This document shows positions 1 through 12,392 of a stretch of 64,000 nt of DNA, piece after piece. The DNA comes from Linnemannia elongata. Its lineage: Eukaryota; Mortierellomycota; Mortierellomycetes; Mortierellales; Mortierellaceae. The notes under the pieces were generated by a model, which saw only the letters and a program-made list of their open reading frames with translations, made no database searches and was not told where the DNA came from. The stretch lies in NCBI GenBank assembly GCA_036320915.1, contig JAXBDG010000001.1, forward strand, positions 3,866,001 to 3,930,000, read 5' to 3'. Each line of letters begins with the position of its first letter. Position 1 is the stretch's first letter. The position numbers and the translations under genes were made by a program.

Positions 1-897
1 TTGCCTGTATTCCCTTCCCTGAACTTGTCCGTCCTGTTTTGTATTTGCTGCTTCACTACATCCTAAATAACGTGCATCGATATAGACAAAAATATATACG
101 TGCAAGCGCAAATGTTGTTTTGACATTTAAGCTAGACAACAGAGCGCACAGGAGAGAGAATTGAAGGTGTCATTTTTTTTGTGATTGCGAGCGCGTTTCG
201 AGTTTACATCTTGCTTAAAAGTGCCATGCAAACCATGCCTACTTTGAGTGTACTCGTTGACGATTGGCGTCAACAAGAGAGGTGAAAAAGCAGACGACGG
301 GCAAGGACTAAGACAGTTTGAGTGTCCTAGAGGCGCCAATAAGGCTAATGATGTCGAATGCTATGAATGCAGACATAGCGAGCTTCAAGACCGTTAAAAT
401 ACCTAGGACTACTACTTGGCAACCAATTGGAGTGACTCTCACACTCCTGCCTCCTCTGATCTTTTGTTCTCGTTCACTCCCTTTTCAAAAATCCCTTTAC
501 CTTCTTGCCAGGACCTTCAGTACGTAAAACTGTACGCACTTGACGAATTCAACCAAGAGTATTATAGTATCCATAGCTCATCGACATAGTAAACATGATA
601 GCATAGCATCCACATTAGCATAACAGACATGACAGGGTAACATCCAAAATTTCACAGCAGCGGCAATGGCATAGTATCACCATAAAATAGCAACCACAAT
701 AGCATAGGAAACGCCCCAGAGTAAAGCAACGACACTAGCATGCGAATCACAAAAGTGCAAATGATGTTATGGTATCCATTTTTTCATGGTGCGATACAAA
801 TTAAAAACGGACATTCGTCTCAAAGGCTGTACATGACTTTTGAAATATGAAAATCCTCATGACACCCTTTAATACAGAAATAAATAATAAAGATGGC
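1..897. other. Intergenic, 3' flank of the NACHT-WD40 gene
   Basis: No supportable gene. The two ORFs here (70 and 69 codons) have no recognisable domain and look like chance frames. From about 575 to 760 the sequence is a loose, degenerate repeat of short units containing ATAGCAT, TAGCATA or CATAGTA, which resembles an eroded minisatellite. This stretch probably contains the 3' UTR of the minus-strand gene that ends at 898. Confidence 0.5.
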
Positions 898-3800
898 TCA
901 ACTCATGGTCCAAAGGTCAATAATGCTAGAGTCGCTATGGATAGCACCCCGCTGCCTGAGCAACTTTTCTTGGTTCCAGGTCAACCCGCTCGCACCCTCA
1001 AGCATGGCCCCCGAAAGAACAAGACCACCACAAGTAGAGCTCCATACCAATCGTACCCGATAACTACTACCACCTCCTTCGTGGATCAACCGCCAGACTC
1101 GAATAGACTTGTCCTTGCAACCCGTTGCAAACGTCATCTCGCCATTGTTGGTTGTAGTGGAGGATTTCCAACAAATACTGTTCACGTCGCCGAAAAAGTC
1201 GCCAATCACCATCAGACATTGTCCAGAGGTGATATCCCACAGTCGAACTGTACCGTCCTGACTCCCTGTCGCAATGAATTGGCCGTTGGGAGATACAGCG
1301 ACGGTTTCAACAGATTGGGTATGGCCCGACAGGACAGACATGTTATTGGCGGTTTGGAGACCCCAGATCCGGGTGGTGTTGTCCTTGCCTCCAGTGACGA
1401 TCCAGGCTCCGCTCGGGGAAAAATCGACAGCCGAAACAGCCTCAGTGTGGCCTTGCCAAACGGGGCCTTCGCCTCCAAAGCGAACATCCCAGAAACGGAC
1501 TGTACTGTCCCAACTGCCCGAGACCAACCAATGCCCAGGAGGTGAGAAAGATAGGGACGAAACTGGGAGGTCATGGCCGCGGAAGACATGCATGCGCTCA
1601 CCCGTAGTGGGGTTTAATAACAAGATCGTGTTGTCCTCGCTTCCTGAAGCTAGTTGTTCACCGCTAGGTGTAAAGGCGACAGTAATCACCGACTCGGTAT
1701 GGTTGTTCCAGACAAACTCCTGTCGACCGGTACGAGCACACCACAATCGAACCGTCTTATCCTCTCCACCAGAGGCAACCTGAAGTCCTGTAGGTGAGAA
1801 TGCGACCGCGTTGACCTTTCGAGTATGACCCCTCAGTACTGAAATGGGAACCCCTGCATCTGCGCTCCAGATACGGACGGTTTGGTCATGGCTGCCCGAG
1901 ACAATATGACGACCATCCTTTGAGAACGCCACGCCAGAGATAGCATCAGAGTGGTTGTTGAGCCCTCGCAAAACCGCCTGAGAATTCGAGTCCCAAAAGC
2001 GTACAGTCTTGTCGGTACTTCCTGAGATTACCGACAGTCCGTTTGGCGAATAGGCCACGGTGGTCACGGTTCCCGAATGCCCGCCAAAGACTGCACCAGG
2101 TGTGCCCGTTAATGGATCTCATAGCCTCACGGTGCTGTCCTTCCCGCCAGTAATGACCTGTTCGCCCGTCAATGAAAACGCGACACAGGTCACAGCATCC
2201 GTATGGCCGACCCAGATAAAGCGGTTGGTATCGGTCGTAGTCGCATCCAGTAGTCGAATTGTCATATCCTGGCTTCCAGAGGCGATGTGGCGTCCGGTTG
2301 GCGAGTAGGCAACACACAAGACCCAGTCTGTGTGTCCTTGAATGACTGCTCGAAGAGTGCCCAGGTGGACATCCCATAGTCTCACAGTCATGTCCCAACT
2401 GCCCGAAGCAATCTCACGATCGTTAGGTGAGAAGGCAATGCTGGTCACACAATTCTCATGCCCGATCAAGACCGGTCCTACTCGATTGGCATGGTTGTGT
2501 GGCCCCGAGACAAACCACAGACGAACCGTCCTGTCCCAACTACCCGAGGCCACCAACAACCCGTTCCTCGAGTAAGCCAAACAGGTAACTCGGTTGGTAT
2601 GGCCGACCAGCTCTGGACCCCGACCGCCGTTTTGAGCATCCCACAGCTTGACGCTTGTTCCCTCGCTTGCGGAGGAAATTTCCTGGACTCGTGGCGAGAA
2701 TGCAAGACTAGTGACGGCCGAGGTGTGTGCTGGGATAATGTAAAGTCGCTCCAGAGACTCCGCATTGTAGACCCGAATGATCCCGTCTGAACAGCCGACT
2801 GCCAACTTCCTTCCATCAGGAGAGTACCCACAGGAGTGGACACTGAAGGATTCTCGGAGGTACTGCGATTCTCCAAACTGGACACCATCCATCTTGGCTC
2901 GGCTCAGATCTGCCTGCCGCAACCAGCTGCTCGAAAAGTTAACGTCTGTCAAGTCGGCTCCTTGCAACTGTGTCGAATCAAACTCTCCACCAGACAAGTT
3001 GGCACCGGGTATCCGAATACCTTTCAGATCCATCCCGTTAAATCTTACTCCAGCTCGAACAAGGATGGTGATCGCATTTGCGGCAGATTGACTGGCTCGG
3101 ATATCTGTTTTAGACTGCTCAATCATCACAAACAGCTTCTTCTTGAACTCTGGATCTCCCTGGACGCGCTCGGCCAGGAATTGAAGAATCGTCGGCTCCT
3201 TGGCGAGATTCCGTTGAGATAAGGGACCATCAAGTGGGTTCTTGTTCCTGAGAGACTCAACACCTGGCAGTATCTGGGGCGCTCTTCTTTCGATCGAATT
3301 ACGTCTGGGCTTGGGTGTCGATCGACCGGTAGATCCACTTGGTGGTGGGTTGGAAGTGTGAGTTGGCAGGTTGAAAGGATTATCCGAGGTTCTGTTGAAG
3401 GGGTTGGTCGATGCTCGCAAAAACGGATTGGTCGATACTGGCCTAGCAGGGTTAGTCTCCGGCTGGCTGACCGCTGGAGTGAAGTGCTGGAGATAAGGGT
3501 TGTTTGATGGCCAGCTAGAAAAGATGTCGACAGTTTCCTGGCTGCTAGAATGACCAAGTGACTGCGTCGAGGATAGAGGCGGTGGCTGTTCTCCGTCTTG
3601 GTTGATTACGTCTCTAGAATAAAAGTATTCCAAAAGCGATCCATGGATGAACTGGTACTGAATTCCAGTACGGGACAAGGGGCTCGACTCGCGCAGCAGC
3701 TGGACTGCACTCTCTGGGCTGAAAAACTCGGCCTTCCAAGTGTCTTTATCTTTGTAGTGCGAGTAATGAACGACCGGGTTGCCATCCTGCTCCCTAAAAA

Positions 3801-6366
3801 TAGCCGAGGCCAGCTTCTTGAGGTAGCAGATGACATTGAGTTCGAATCCATCATCTAGCAGGTTCCTCCAAGCCAAGGTAGCCGCGGGGGTCAGACGACT
3901 GTTTTGTAGTCGTATCTTGTTGACCTCAAGCCATTGGTCGATAAACTTGTCGTAGAGAACCAGTCGAGTCATCACTATCTTGGAGAGGTCGAAAACGTCT
4001 TGGACGACAAGAGGCAAGGTCCTGAGGGAGAGTGAGAGGAGAAAGGGATTCTTGACCAGATCCATCATGTTGGGAATCGCCTGCAACTTGTCCAAGTACT
4101 CTTGGGGGCTCCAGACCGGTCGGCCGTTAAAGAGTTCCGGCGTTTCTGGACTCCGCACAAACTGCTTGATGTAGTCGTGAATTTGGCCCGCAGAGAAGGG
4201 GGCAATGACAACCTCTTGGAAAACATTGGCAGAATCGGAGTGGTACCGATTGTTGGCCTGCGGACGAAATTGATCCTGATAGTCTGGGCCGAGGTACGTG
4301 CTGCGACAACTAATAATCATCTTGACGTTCCAGGATTCTGGGCGGTTCAGTTGGTTTGTGACATACAACTTGGTCTCGAGGTGACTCTCGTCGTAACCAT
4401 CGCAGATGAGGACAAACTGTCGATGCTCCTTGAGTTCTTGGATTTGAGCGTCTGAAAAATTGTAAAAAGAGAGTTGCCTGGCGATCATGTCTGTTTCCGG
4501 GTGATCAATCGCTGGAAGATTGATGTAGAGCGGAAAGGGGCGGTTGGTGCTGTAGTTGGTCAGGAGATCCCTTTCAAGAAATGAGTTGAAAGTTGATTTT
4601 CCTGCTCCAGAGGCCCCAAGTATAAGGAACACATGTCGGGGACTTGCCAGGAACTCTTGCACCTTCTCCAGAAGAGGGAAGGTCCTGTCGGTCGGAGCAT
4701 TGAGGTTGGGAATGGCTCGGGGTGGGATGTAAACGGCTAGACGTTCCTCGGCAAGGCGTTGAATCTTCAGCTTGTTCAACTGAAAATCGACGAGGGGGAT
4801 CTCCTGGACGTTGGCAAGAAGCGGAGATCGGCTGGGCAGTGGCAGTCGTGCCCCCATTGGGTAAACCAAGGAAAATGCGGCATGACCGTCCTTTCTCACA
4901 CTCAGAATCAGTGTATTGGACTGTTCGCGGATGATCGGGTCCGGGTGATATGAAGTCTGTCGGAGGATGGTCAGGATCCATTTCTTAACAGAAACATCTC
5001 TCCCCCAGTCTTGGTTGTTGTAAAGCTCACCCAGACAGTTAATAGCCTGTAGTTGAGTGCTCTGTTCCCAGAGTGGGTCAAAGGTGATCTCGCCAAGAAT
5101 CTGGCAGATTCCCCATTGAAAGTCGCGATCGTGCCGGCAAACCAGCGTCATGAAGGCATCCTTGAAGTCCGCCAGTTGGCCATTCCGGATCATGACTTGT
5201 GCGCCTTGGAGAGCCAGATACCACGCGCGTTTCTGACCAGAGACAAAACTCTTCAAAATGCTGTCGACAGCGCCTTCCCCGCCTGCCTGCAGTGACTGAG
5301 CGCCCTCCTTGATAGACTTGGCGATGTCATGTGCATGAGCAATGGCCTGCTGGATGTTGCCGATACCCTTGATAAGGCTCTCTGGGTCGATCTTGAACAC
5401 ACTGGCCGCACCTGCCGCTGCCATCGTGAGGCCGCCAGCAAATCGCATGATCATCTGTAGAGTCGTCTCGTCATCAGGAACATGCTGCAGTGCGTTGTAG
5501 GCATAGGCGACATGGAATCTCAAGTACGGATCGTCAAAGGTTCGTAGCTTGTGCAGGAGATCTCGAAGGGGTGCGTGATCGTTGGTCCTGTTCAAGTCCT
5601 TCACCTTTCCTTCGACCATGATATCAAGGAGCCGAGAGGTAGCCACCGTTAGGTGCAGGACGTGGCTGCAAGGGTGCAAGTGCTTTTTCTCCTTGAGGTC
5701 AGGGAAATGCGTGGCCTCAAACCGTTTGTAGAGGACTCTCAAAATCCAAACCAAGTCGTCGTCCACGAGGTAGCCAGAGGAGGCAGACTGTACCAATTGC
5801 ACCAACCCTTGAAGGAGGTCGACATCCAACAGCTTTGTGGCCTCGAATTTCCTGATGAAGCAGCAGAGCAGGTTGCGGTAGGTCTCTCGGTCAAGGATGG
5901 GCCCGAGGAGAACAACCTCCGCGATGGCTGTAGCGTTGTTGGTAACTTCATTGGCGAACTCGTCGACCAGTTTCTTGGGCAACCACCGCAGACGGTCTTG
6001 TTCAGTGGGATCCTTTTCGATTACCTCCAGCCAGGCCTTCCAAGACTCCTCCAGACGTATGATGTTTGATCCGGTAGGATTCTCAGAAGATGCTGGACTT
6101 GCAGGTCCCATCCCAGTTAATGACGACGATGGCACCAAACATTGCCTTGGTAGAAGGTGGTTACAAAAGACCAGTTGGGGTGTATGGCTAATACGAGCGC
6201 CCAACAGAGGTAACTCGGCCTTGACGACTGGTCTGGCCATGTTTTGAGGAAAGATTTCGGGCGAGAGTTGGAGCGGTGTCAACTTCGTTTCTAGGACCTT
6301 GACTGACACCTTCTGGGCATCTGTAGTTTTCGCGGGCTTGGCAGAATACCTCTTGAAGATCGTCAT
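898..6366 (-). pseudogene. NACHT / pentapeptide / WD40 STAND protein interrupted by one in-frame TGA
   Basis: Start chosen at the ATG at 6366 (MTIFKRYSAK). The open frame runs 1415 residues to a TGA at 2121-2119. The same frame then continues without shift for another 406 residues to a stop at 898. Order of parts: a helical armadillo-like N-terminal half; a NACHT NTPase with Walker A GASGAGKST near residue 585 and Walker B LICDGYDE near 650; a proline/asparagine-rich linker (about 960-1060); a short pentapeptide-repeat block of A(D/N)L-type units (about 1105-1150); then WD40 repeats. I count 14 blades, enough for two seven-bladed propellers. The TGA replaces the W of the VRLWD motif closing blade 6. 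In this family (STAND/NLR-like) NACHT drives nucleotide-dependent oligomerisation and WD40 senses ligand. The specific ligand cannot be read. It is either a nonsense allele, a sequencing error, or a truncated product that is still made. GTG at 2067 as a separate start is unlikely. Confidence 0.8.
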
Positions 6367-9300
6367 GATTGCAAGAGTGACCGCTTACTATTGTGGTATG
6401 GAGTGGAATAGGGTTTAGTGTTGGTTTTCTTGAGAGGGCATCTCCTGCTTGTCATATACATGGCTTTTGTGTTCGACACTTACCAATGTTGCTTGAAAGC
6501 CTCTTCCTTTTGCTCAGTTGGTGTTGTTAATGGGGGTGAGAAGGTTCACACAAGTCCTTTTCTATAGTTTATAGTAAGAAGTAACGTTAGCCTTTGCGAC
6601 CTGCCGACCTGCCGACCTTTGCCTCCTTCTTTTATGGATGCACCCGCACGTGGACTTTACTTATTTTAGGCGTTTGGACAACCTTGTGGCGAAGAAAAAG
6701 GGGTCGACCGAGGGATATCTAAAAGTCCATGAGGGTGAAGTTATGTTAGTTCCTTGAAGTCAAGAGGCAGCATATCGACAGACTAGAACGGTCAATCCCT
6801 CTACTTGGACGATCGAGTACTGGCGTTGCTGCGTTCTTGCCACTGGTGACGAAAGGGAGACTGGGTAAAGAAGCTGCGTCACAAAAGAGTAGAGTGTTGA
6901 ATCAAAATGTCGAGTAAGTTGGAATTCAGATGTGCAAATGTGATGAGGTGATGAGGAAGAGGGATGGCGAAGGATGGCGAACAAGATGCATGAGCGTGAG
7001 AAAAACAAAAAAATAAAACAACAGCCAAGCATAGAACCCATACACCTCTTTCTTTCCTTTTCCCTGCTGCGACTACTCTCTCTCCATCTTTCTGCGGCTG
7101 TTCCCATCTTCTTTCTCTTTTTTTTTGGTCATGCTCGGTAAGTCGATGGTCCTGGCCGTGTTTGTCGCACAATGTTCTCCTGAGGAATTTTTTTTTTCTC
7201 AAGTATGCACTCATATGACCGATGAGGGCGTCACGGAAATGATTTTTTGAGATAGAGGAGCGACAAGTGAAATGATGGGGGGAATAGTCTCTAGATTGCC
7301 ACTCGTCACCATCAAGGTGAGACCATTAAGCTCCTCCAAAAGAGCGGGAAGAAACAACCTCAGGATCAACCCGTCGGCAATTTATCTATCCGAAGCAGGC
7401 CATAATAAAGGCAAAGTTCCCTATGCCCAAGTAAGTGTGAGTTGACTCTGCCGCCTTAACAGCCCTTATTTCCTCTTCGCTCACACTCTCGAACCATAGC
7501 ATAAAACAAGCAAAATATCTACTCTGCTTTTCGGACACACATATAATAATAAACAAAGGGACAAAGGATACAACGCTTATGGGCGTAAACAACCCACTCC
7601 TTGCTAAAATGTGTCTTCAACTACCCATTACGAATGTAACAAAGCGCAATCCATAAGATATGAGAGCCCATTAAACAACGCGATCTCGAATTCTCCTACA
7701 AGTAGGAGAGAAAGAGCCGATATTGAATGGTCAAAAAGCAACATTGCTATAAACGCTTAGCTGCCACAGGCTGTGGGAAAGAGTGCGAATGGGTAATGAG
7801 CAAAGTATAACAAGGAGGATATGGATAAGAAAAATGTAAGCATGAATATCATTGTGGACGGTCGTCACATGGGCGACCTCACTCTACTGCTATAAGCCGA
7901 CCTGTGCCGCAACAGTCTACTCAATTCCCGCCAGTCCAAGATATGTGCAAGAGACTGCTGTAGGATCGCTATCAAGTTCGTACACATGATCACTGTATAG
8001 CATTATGAGTAGGATGCGATTGCCGGGTGTCATAGCCGGTATCTATATTCGTACTCGAAACAGAGCGGGTAGGCGACGTTGACGTTGGTTGAGGGGCCAA
8101 CAAAACTCTTGGTGAAGAAGCTGGTGAACCTGACACTAATGTAAGAGCCTGCTCCTGGCCTCAGACAAAAATGGTGTTTCGTCTTGTTCCTGTGACTGAG
8201 CGCAGAGATACGTGTGGCAAGATCTCCTCCATAGCATACTATTCTGGAAAGAAGACTGGAAACATGTACACTGAGGCTGTGGACGCCCAGCATGCCAGTA
8301 GTAATCACAATTTGCGAACAATCTTCTCGACTTTGAAGGACTTACCACGTTCAACTGAAGACCAACTACAACAATAAAAATTGCTCATCAAGACGCCTCT
8401 CTGGCTATCGGGCTGATTGAACAGGAAGCTCACCAAGACCAAAGTCGCGCAGGATCCGCTTTGAATCTACATGTGATGATCTGTGAGTTTGGCTTGCTTA
8501 ATGTTGTGCACAGAAAGCGGACACTGATAATAAAAAAAGGAGGTTTACCTGTTTGAAGCAACACAGTAGCTGCGGCGATGCTAGACAGATCACGTTTAGG
8601 ACTTGTAGCAAGTGGGTGATCCGGTATCTGTTATCTGCATCAAGAACAGGTGTGTGCAACGCGTGGTCTTCAACGTCGCCAGGGAAGGCCTTTCTCATCA
8701 ACTGCGAAGTCTTGAAAATATTAAAGTAGCACACGACATATGCCTTATATCATTTTCTTCAGTCAGGATCGTCGTTAGATATGTTAGCGCTAATCTTCTT
8801 TAAACAGTGGAAGGGGACCTCTACCCGGTGCGATTGGTGTCAAGACAGCCAACCGGATAGCGGTGTCGATCAAGGCCTTGGTTTCACTAGTGGTTCCAGT
8901 CCGTCGGCCATCTGGGTGTGTGCAAAACAGAAGAAAGTCGGGGGATTATTTGGGTTCCAACTTCATCGTTGTTGAAAAGCCGTGAAACAAATCCTTTAGG
9001 CGACTTGCTTCTGTCCCACAGTGCGGTCGTCTATATTGGTGGTTCCAAATCGAGAGAACACAGAACACGGCTTCTGATCTGAGCATCGGAAAGAGATAGT
9101 GCGATGTTCATGTTAGCGGGAATAAGGGGAAATGACAAATGACGAATCGTTTTGCGTATCTTCGCGTGAATTTGCGGGAGCAAGGGGGAAATAACGCATA
9201 TATTGGTGTGTTCGCTTTTCCAATTTCTTTGCATGAGTTGTTGACCCAGAGCCATGCAAATACGCATGGTCACGAGTTGCGAGCCCAAACACGGCCCATC

Positions 9301-9471
9301 ATCGAATATTTCCTCGCCGTTGGAAAAACCATGCGTCATCACTTTTCTCTCTTTTCTTCTTCGCCAAAAACACCCAACAGCCAACACCTCCTCGTTCCCT
9401 TGCATACCCAACCTACCCTCTTACCCTCCTTCCCTCTGAACGACTACGCCTATTTGCAGGACAAGGCACAT
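6367..9471. other. Intergenic between divergent genes, no recognisable gene
   Basis: About 3.1 kb separating the minus-strand NACHT gene from the plus-strand Sel1 gene, so it should hold both promoters. Only short ORFs are present and none has a recognisable domain. On the minus strand around 8810-8930 and 8100-8330 there are short protein-like frames (for example one containing ALIDTAIRLAVLTP) broken by stops. They could be a heavily eroded gene, but I cannot name it. The last 150 bp before the Sel1 start are pyrimidine-rich, as in the other 5' leaders of this window. Confidence 0.5.
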
Positions 9472-11375
9472 ATGGCGGTCCAAGAAGTCCACACCAACGT
9501 CCAAGGAGTCCGCCGTGTCTATGAAAGCGGCCCACCCTCTTCTTCCTCAGAGACCATATACCTTGTCTGTTACCCTGACCCCTCGCTCAACAAGGACATC
9601 CTCCTCTGGGACGACATCTTGGCTGTGTTCAGCAGTGCTCTCTATGTCCGCTGTGGAGCCACTGTCCTTCCATTTGCCAAGGGACCAGACTTTAAAAAGT
9701 AGGTTCTCTTTCAGCTATCGTGCTCTGACGTTAGGTCATGAAAGACAGCTAACACCGTGTCCATTGGATGTCAATGAATAGTTTGGACCCGCTTCGCATC
9801 GCCGCTGTCCCCGGTGTCACTCTAGATGTTGTTATTCGAGACCAATTGTTCGAAAAGGACCTGTCGCTGGATACTCTTCAACAAGCGTTGCCCGACTCGC
9901 CTCAGGAATATCCCAACGTCCGCTCCATACCAATTTCCAACGCCACCATTGCCGCCGTCAGAGGTAATCCAGTCGGTGGTCTTGTGGAGGAGGCCATGCA
10001 GAATTACAACCATATCGATAACCCGGCAACATTGCCACCTCGCAGAAGAGCACAAACAACTCGGGCCGATCAAACATCCTCCAACCAAACATCCTCCAAT
10101 CTAACATCCCCAGACAACAACGCCTATGCTACCAACTCATCTAATAACAGCGCCAAACATCCTGGCGCCCCTCAGGAACGTTCCTCTACCGGTACTCTGG
10201 ACTTTACCGAGACGGTGATGAACGCCAGGCTGGGAGACAAGCATGCCCAGAATACACTTGGCGAGATGTACAAGAACGGTCGTGGAGTGCACCAGGATTA
10301 CCAGGCAGCCATGGACTGGTTCCACAAGGCCGCAGACCAAGGGCTCGCACGTGCGCAGTTCAACATTGGTGATTTGTATGATTACGGCTATGGCGTTTCT
10401 CAGGACTTTTCCAAAGCAATGGACTGGTTCCTTTTGGCCGCTGCTCAAAATGACCTGGAGGCCCAAAGTTCCATCGGAAGCTTATACACCAATGGCCAAG
10501 GCGTTCCCCAAGACTATTGTCAAGGAATCGAATGGAACTTAAATGCAGCCAACCGCGGTCTTGCACGCGCCCAAGTCCAAATCGGCAAAGGACACTATTA
10601 TGGTCGAGGTGTGCCTCAGGATTTCTCCCAAGCAATGGACTGGTTCCTCAAGGCAGCCAATCAAGGTCACGCGGGCGCGCAGCGCTACGTTGGAACTTTG
10701 TACCGCCTCGGTCAAGGTGTACTTCAGAATTACTCCCAAGCAATGGACTGGTACCTCAAAGCAGCCAATCAAGGTCAGGCGGACGCTCAGTGCTACGTTG
10801 GAAATTTGTACAAGAGGGGTCAAGGTGTACCTCAGAATTACTCTCAAGCAATGGACTGGTTTATCAAGGCAGCTAATCAAGGTCACGCAGTCGCTCAGTG
10901 CGCCGTTGGACGTTTGCACTACTTTGGTCAAGGTGTACCTCAGGATTACTCTGAAGCAATGGACTGGTTCCTCAAGGCGGCCAATCAAGGATATGTAGCC
11001 GCTCAGTTTTACATCGGCAGGTTGTATCATTTTGGACGCGGTGTGCCTCTCGATTACACTACAGCAATGGAGTGGTACCTCAAGGCAGACAAACAAGGTC
11101 ACGCGGGTGCTTGGGGCAACATTGGAGTCATGTACGAGAATGGTCAAGGTGTGCCTCAGGACTGTTCCAAGGCGTTGGAGTGGTATCAGAGGTCGGCGGA
11201 TCAAGGAGATAAAGTAGCTCAATATAGTATCGGTCGCTTGTATGAGGGTGGTTTGGGGATTCCTGAGGACAAGGCAAAGGCGATGGGGTGGTACAAAAAG
11301 GCAGCAGACAACGGCAATGCTGATTCAAGGATCAGATTTGACAGGTTGAAGGAACAGGGCTACAGTCCTAAGTAG
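9472..11375 (+). CDS. Sel1-repeat (SLR/HCP-like) protein, ten tandem repeats
   Basis: Two exons, 9472-9698 and 9782-11375, with an 83-bp GT-AG intron that joins in phase, give 606 residues. ATG 9472 is preferred because the in-frame sequence before it looks like translated leader. Residues 1-100 form an N-terminal domain (around LLWDDILAVF, VLPFAKGPDF and LDPLRIAAVPG) followed by a low-complexity S/T/N linker. From about residue 225, ten 36-residue Sel1 repeats follow, with the consensus A-x-x-x-G-x-x-Y-x-x-G-x-G-V-P-Q-D-Y-x-x-A-M-D-W-x-x-K-A-A-N-Q-G. Sel1 repeats are alpha-alpha solenoid protein-binding scaffolds. No catalytic domain is visible, so partners are unknown. Repeats 5-7 are almost the same at DNA level. 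A polyadenylation-type AATAAA lies at 11428. A broken copy follows immediately downstream. Confidence 0.85.
10216..11339 (+). repeat. 108-bp tandem repeat array encoding the Sel1 solenoid
   Basis: Ten consecutive 108-bp units (36 codons). Repeats 5 to 7 share long exact runs such as CAAGCAATGGACTGGT at the same place in each unit, whereas repeats 2, 3 and 10 are diverged. Such homogeneity in the centre of an array suggests recent unit duplication or gene conversion. Confidence 0.8.
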
Positions 11376-11539
11376 ATGAATTGAAGGTTGCCTTCCATAT
11401 TTACGCCAACTGAACAAGAATACTAATAATAAACTGTAAAACATACTCTCATTTCATCACACTTGATCATTTTGTTTAGAATTGCCTTGAACGTTCTATC
11501 ATCTATCATCCACTCGTTTTTTTCTCGCAGTCGTGAAAG

Positions 11540-12392
11540 AATGTTTCTACTCTATTTGTAGCCATCCTTTCAGGCGACGCATTGGTACCTCCAGGCTGCC
11601 AAGCAGGGGTTTGATAAGGCGCAAAACAACATTGGTTGTATGTACGAGCGCAGGAAAAGGATTGGCTCAAGACGACTTGTTGGCGAAGCGCAGGTGCCTT
11701 AGGGCTACTGAACAGATAAACGCACTTGCGCAATACAATATCGCCTGTTTGAAGCGAGAGGGTCATGTGTTGCGCAAGACTTCGATCAAGTCCGTCAAAG
11801 AAGAGTATGCGGTTGCTCAGTGTATGGTCGGCTGCTATAAGAGAATGATCGAGGTGCCTCCAAGGACAGTTCTCTGGCAATGGCATGGTTTCAAAAGGCT
11901 GCTCAACAACGAAACGAGACCGCTCAACATAGCATTGACTGCTGTTATGACCGTTGTAAAAGTGTCGAGGAGGACAAGGAAAGGACGATGGAATGGCACA
12001 GAAAGACAGCCGATCAAGGATATGCAGTCGCTCAGTTTTACATCGGCAGGTTGTATCATTTTGGATACATTGTACCTCTCGATTACACCTCAGGGATAAA
12101 ATGGTGCCTCAAGGCAGACAAACAAGATCACGCGGGTGCTCGGTGCAACGTTGGACTTTTGTACTAGAAGGGTCAAGGTGTGCCTCAGGACTATTTCAGA
12201 GCGTTGGAGTGGTATCAGAGGTCGGCGGATCTAGGAGATAAAGGCGTTCAATATAATATCGGCCATTTGTGTGAGCGTGGTTTGGGGATATCTGAAGACA
12301 AAGGAAAGGAGATGGAGTGGTACAAAAGGCGTTCGAAGGACGATATGCTAACGCGAAGAAAAAGTCGACGAATTGGGGCGGCAGTGCTCTAG
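11540..12392 (+). pseudogene. Broken tandem copy of the Sel1-repeat gene
   Basis: Sel1 repeats are readable in successive frames: around 11575 (HWYLQAAKQG, NNIGCMYE), around 11700-11870 in a second frame (AQYNIACLKREG, VAQCMVGCYKR) and from about 11880 in a third (MAWFQKAAQQ). That last frame is interrupted by TAG at 12165-12167 and resumes (KGQGVPQDYFRALEWYQ) to 12392. At least two frameshifts and one nonsense codon are therefore present. The stretch at about 12000-12150 matches repeats 8-9 of the intact gene (about 10985-11130) at nucleotide level over long blocks, so it is a duplicate of the 3' half of that gene. It lacks the N-terminal domain. A short truncated product from 11880 cannot be excluded. 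Confidence 0.75.

Noticed and set aside
847..1545. 232-codon plus-strand ORF
   Set aside because: Antisense shadow of the WD40 repeats; the minus strand shows clear repeated WD motifs.
898..2067. Separate WD40 gene starting at GTG 2067
   Set aside because: It begins inside a blade, uses GTG, and lies in the same frame as the upstream NACHT gene across a single TGA; better explained as one interrupted gene.
10539..11222. 227-codon minus-strand ORF with internal repeats
   Set aside because: Antisense of the 108-bp Sel1 repeats; its repetitiveness only mirrors the coding strand.
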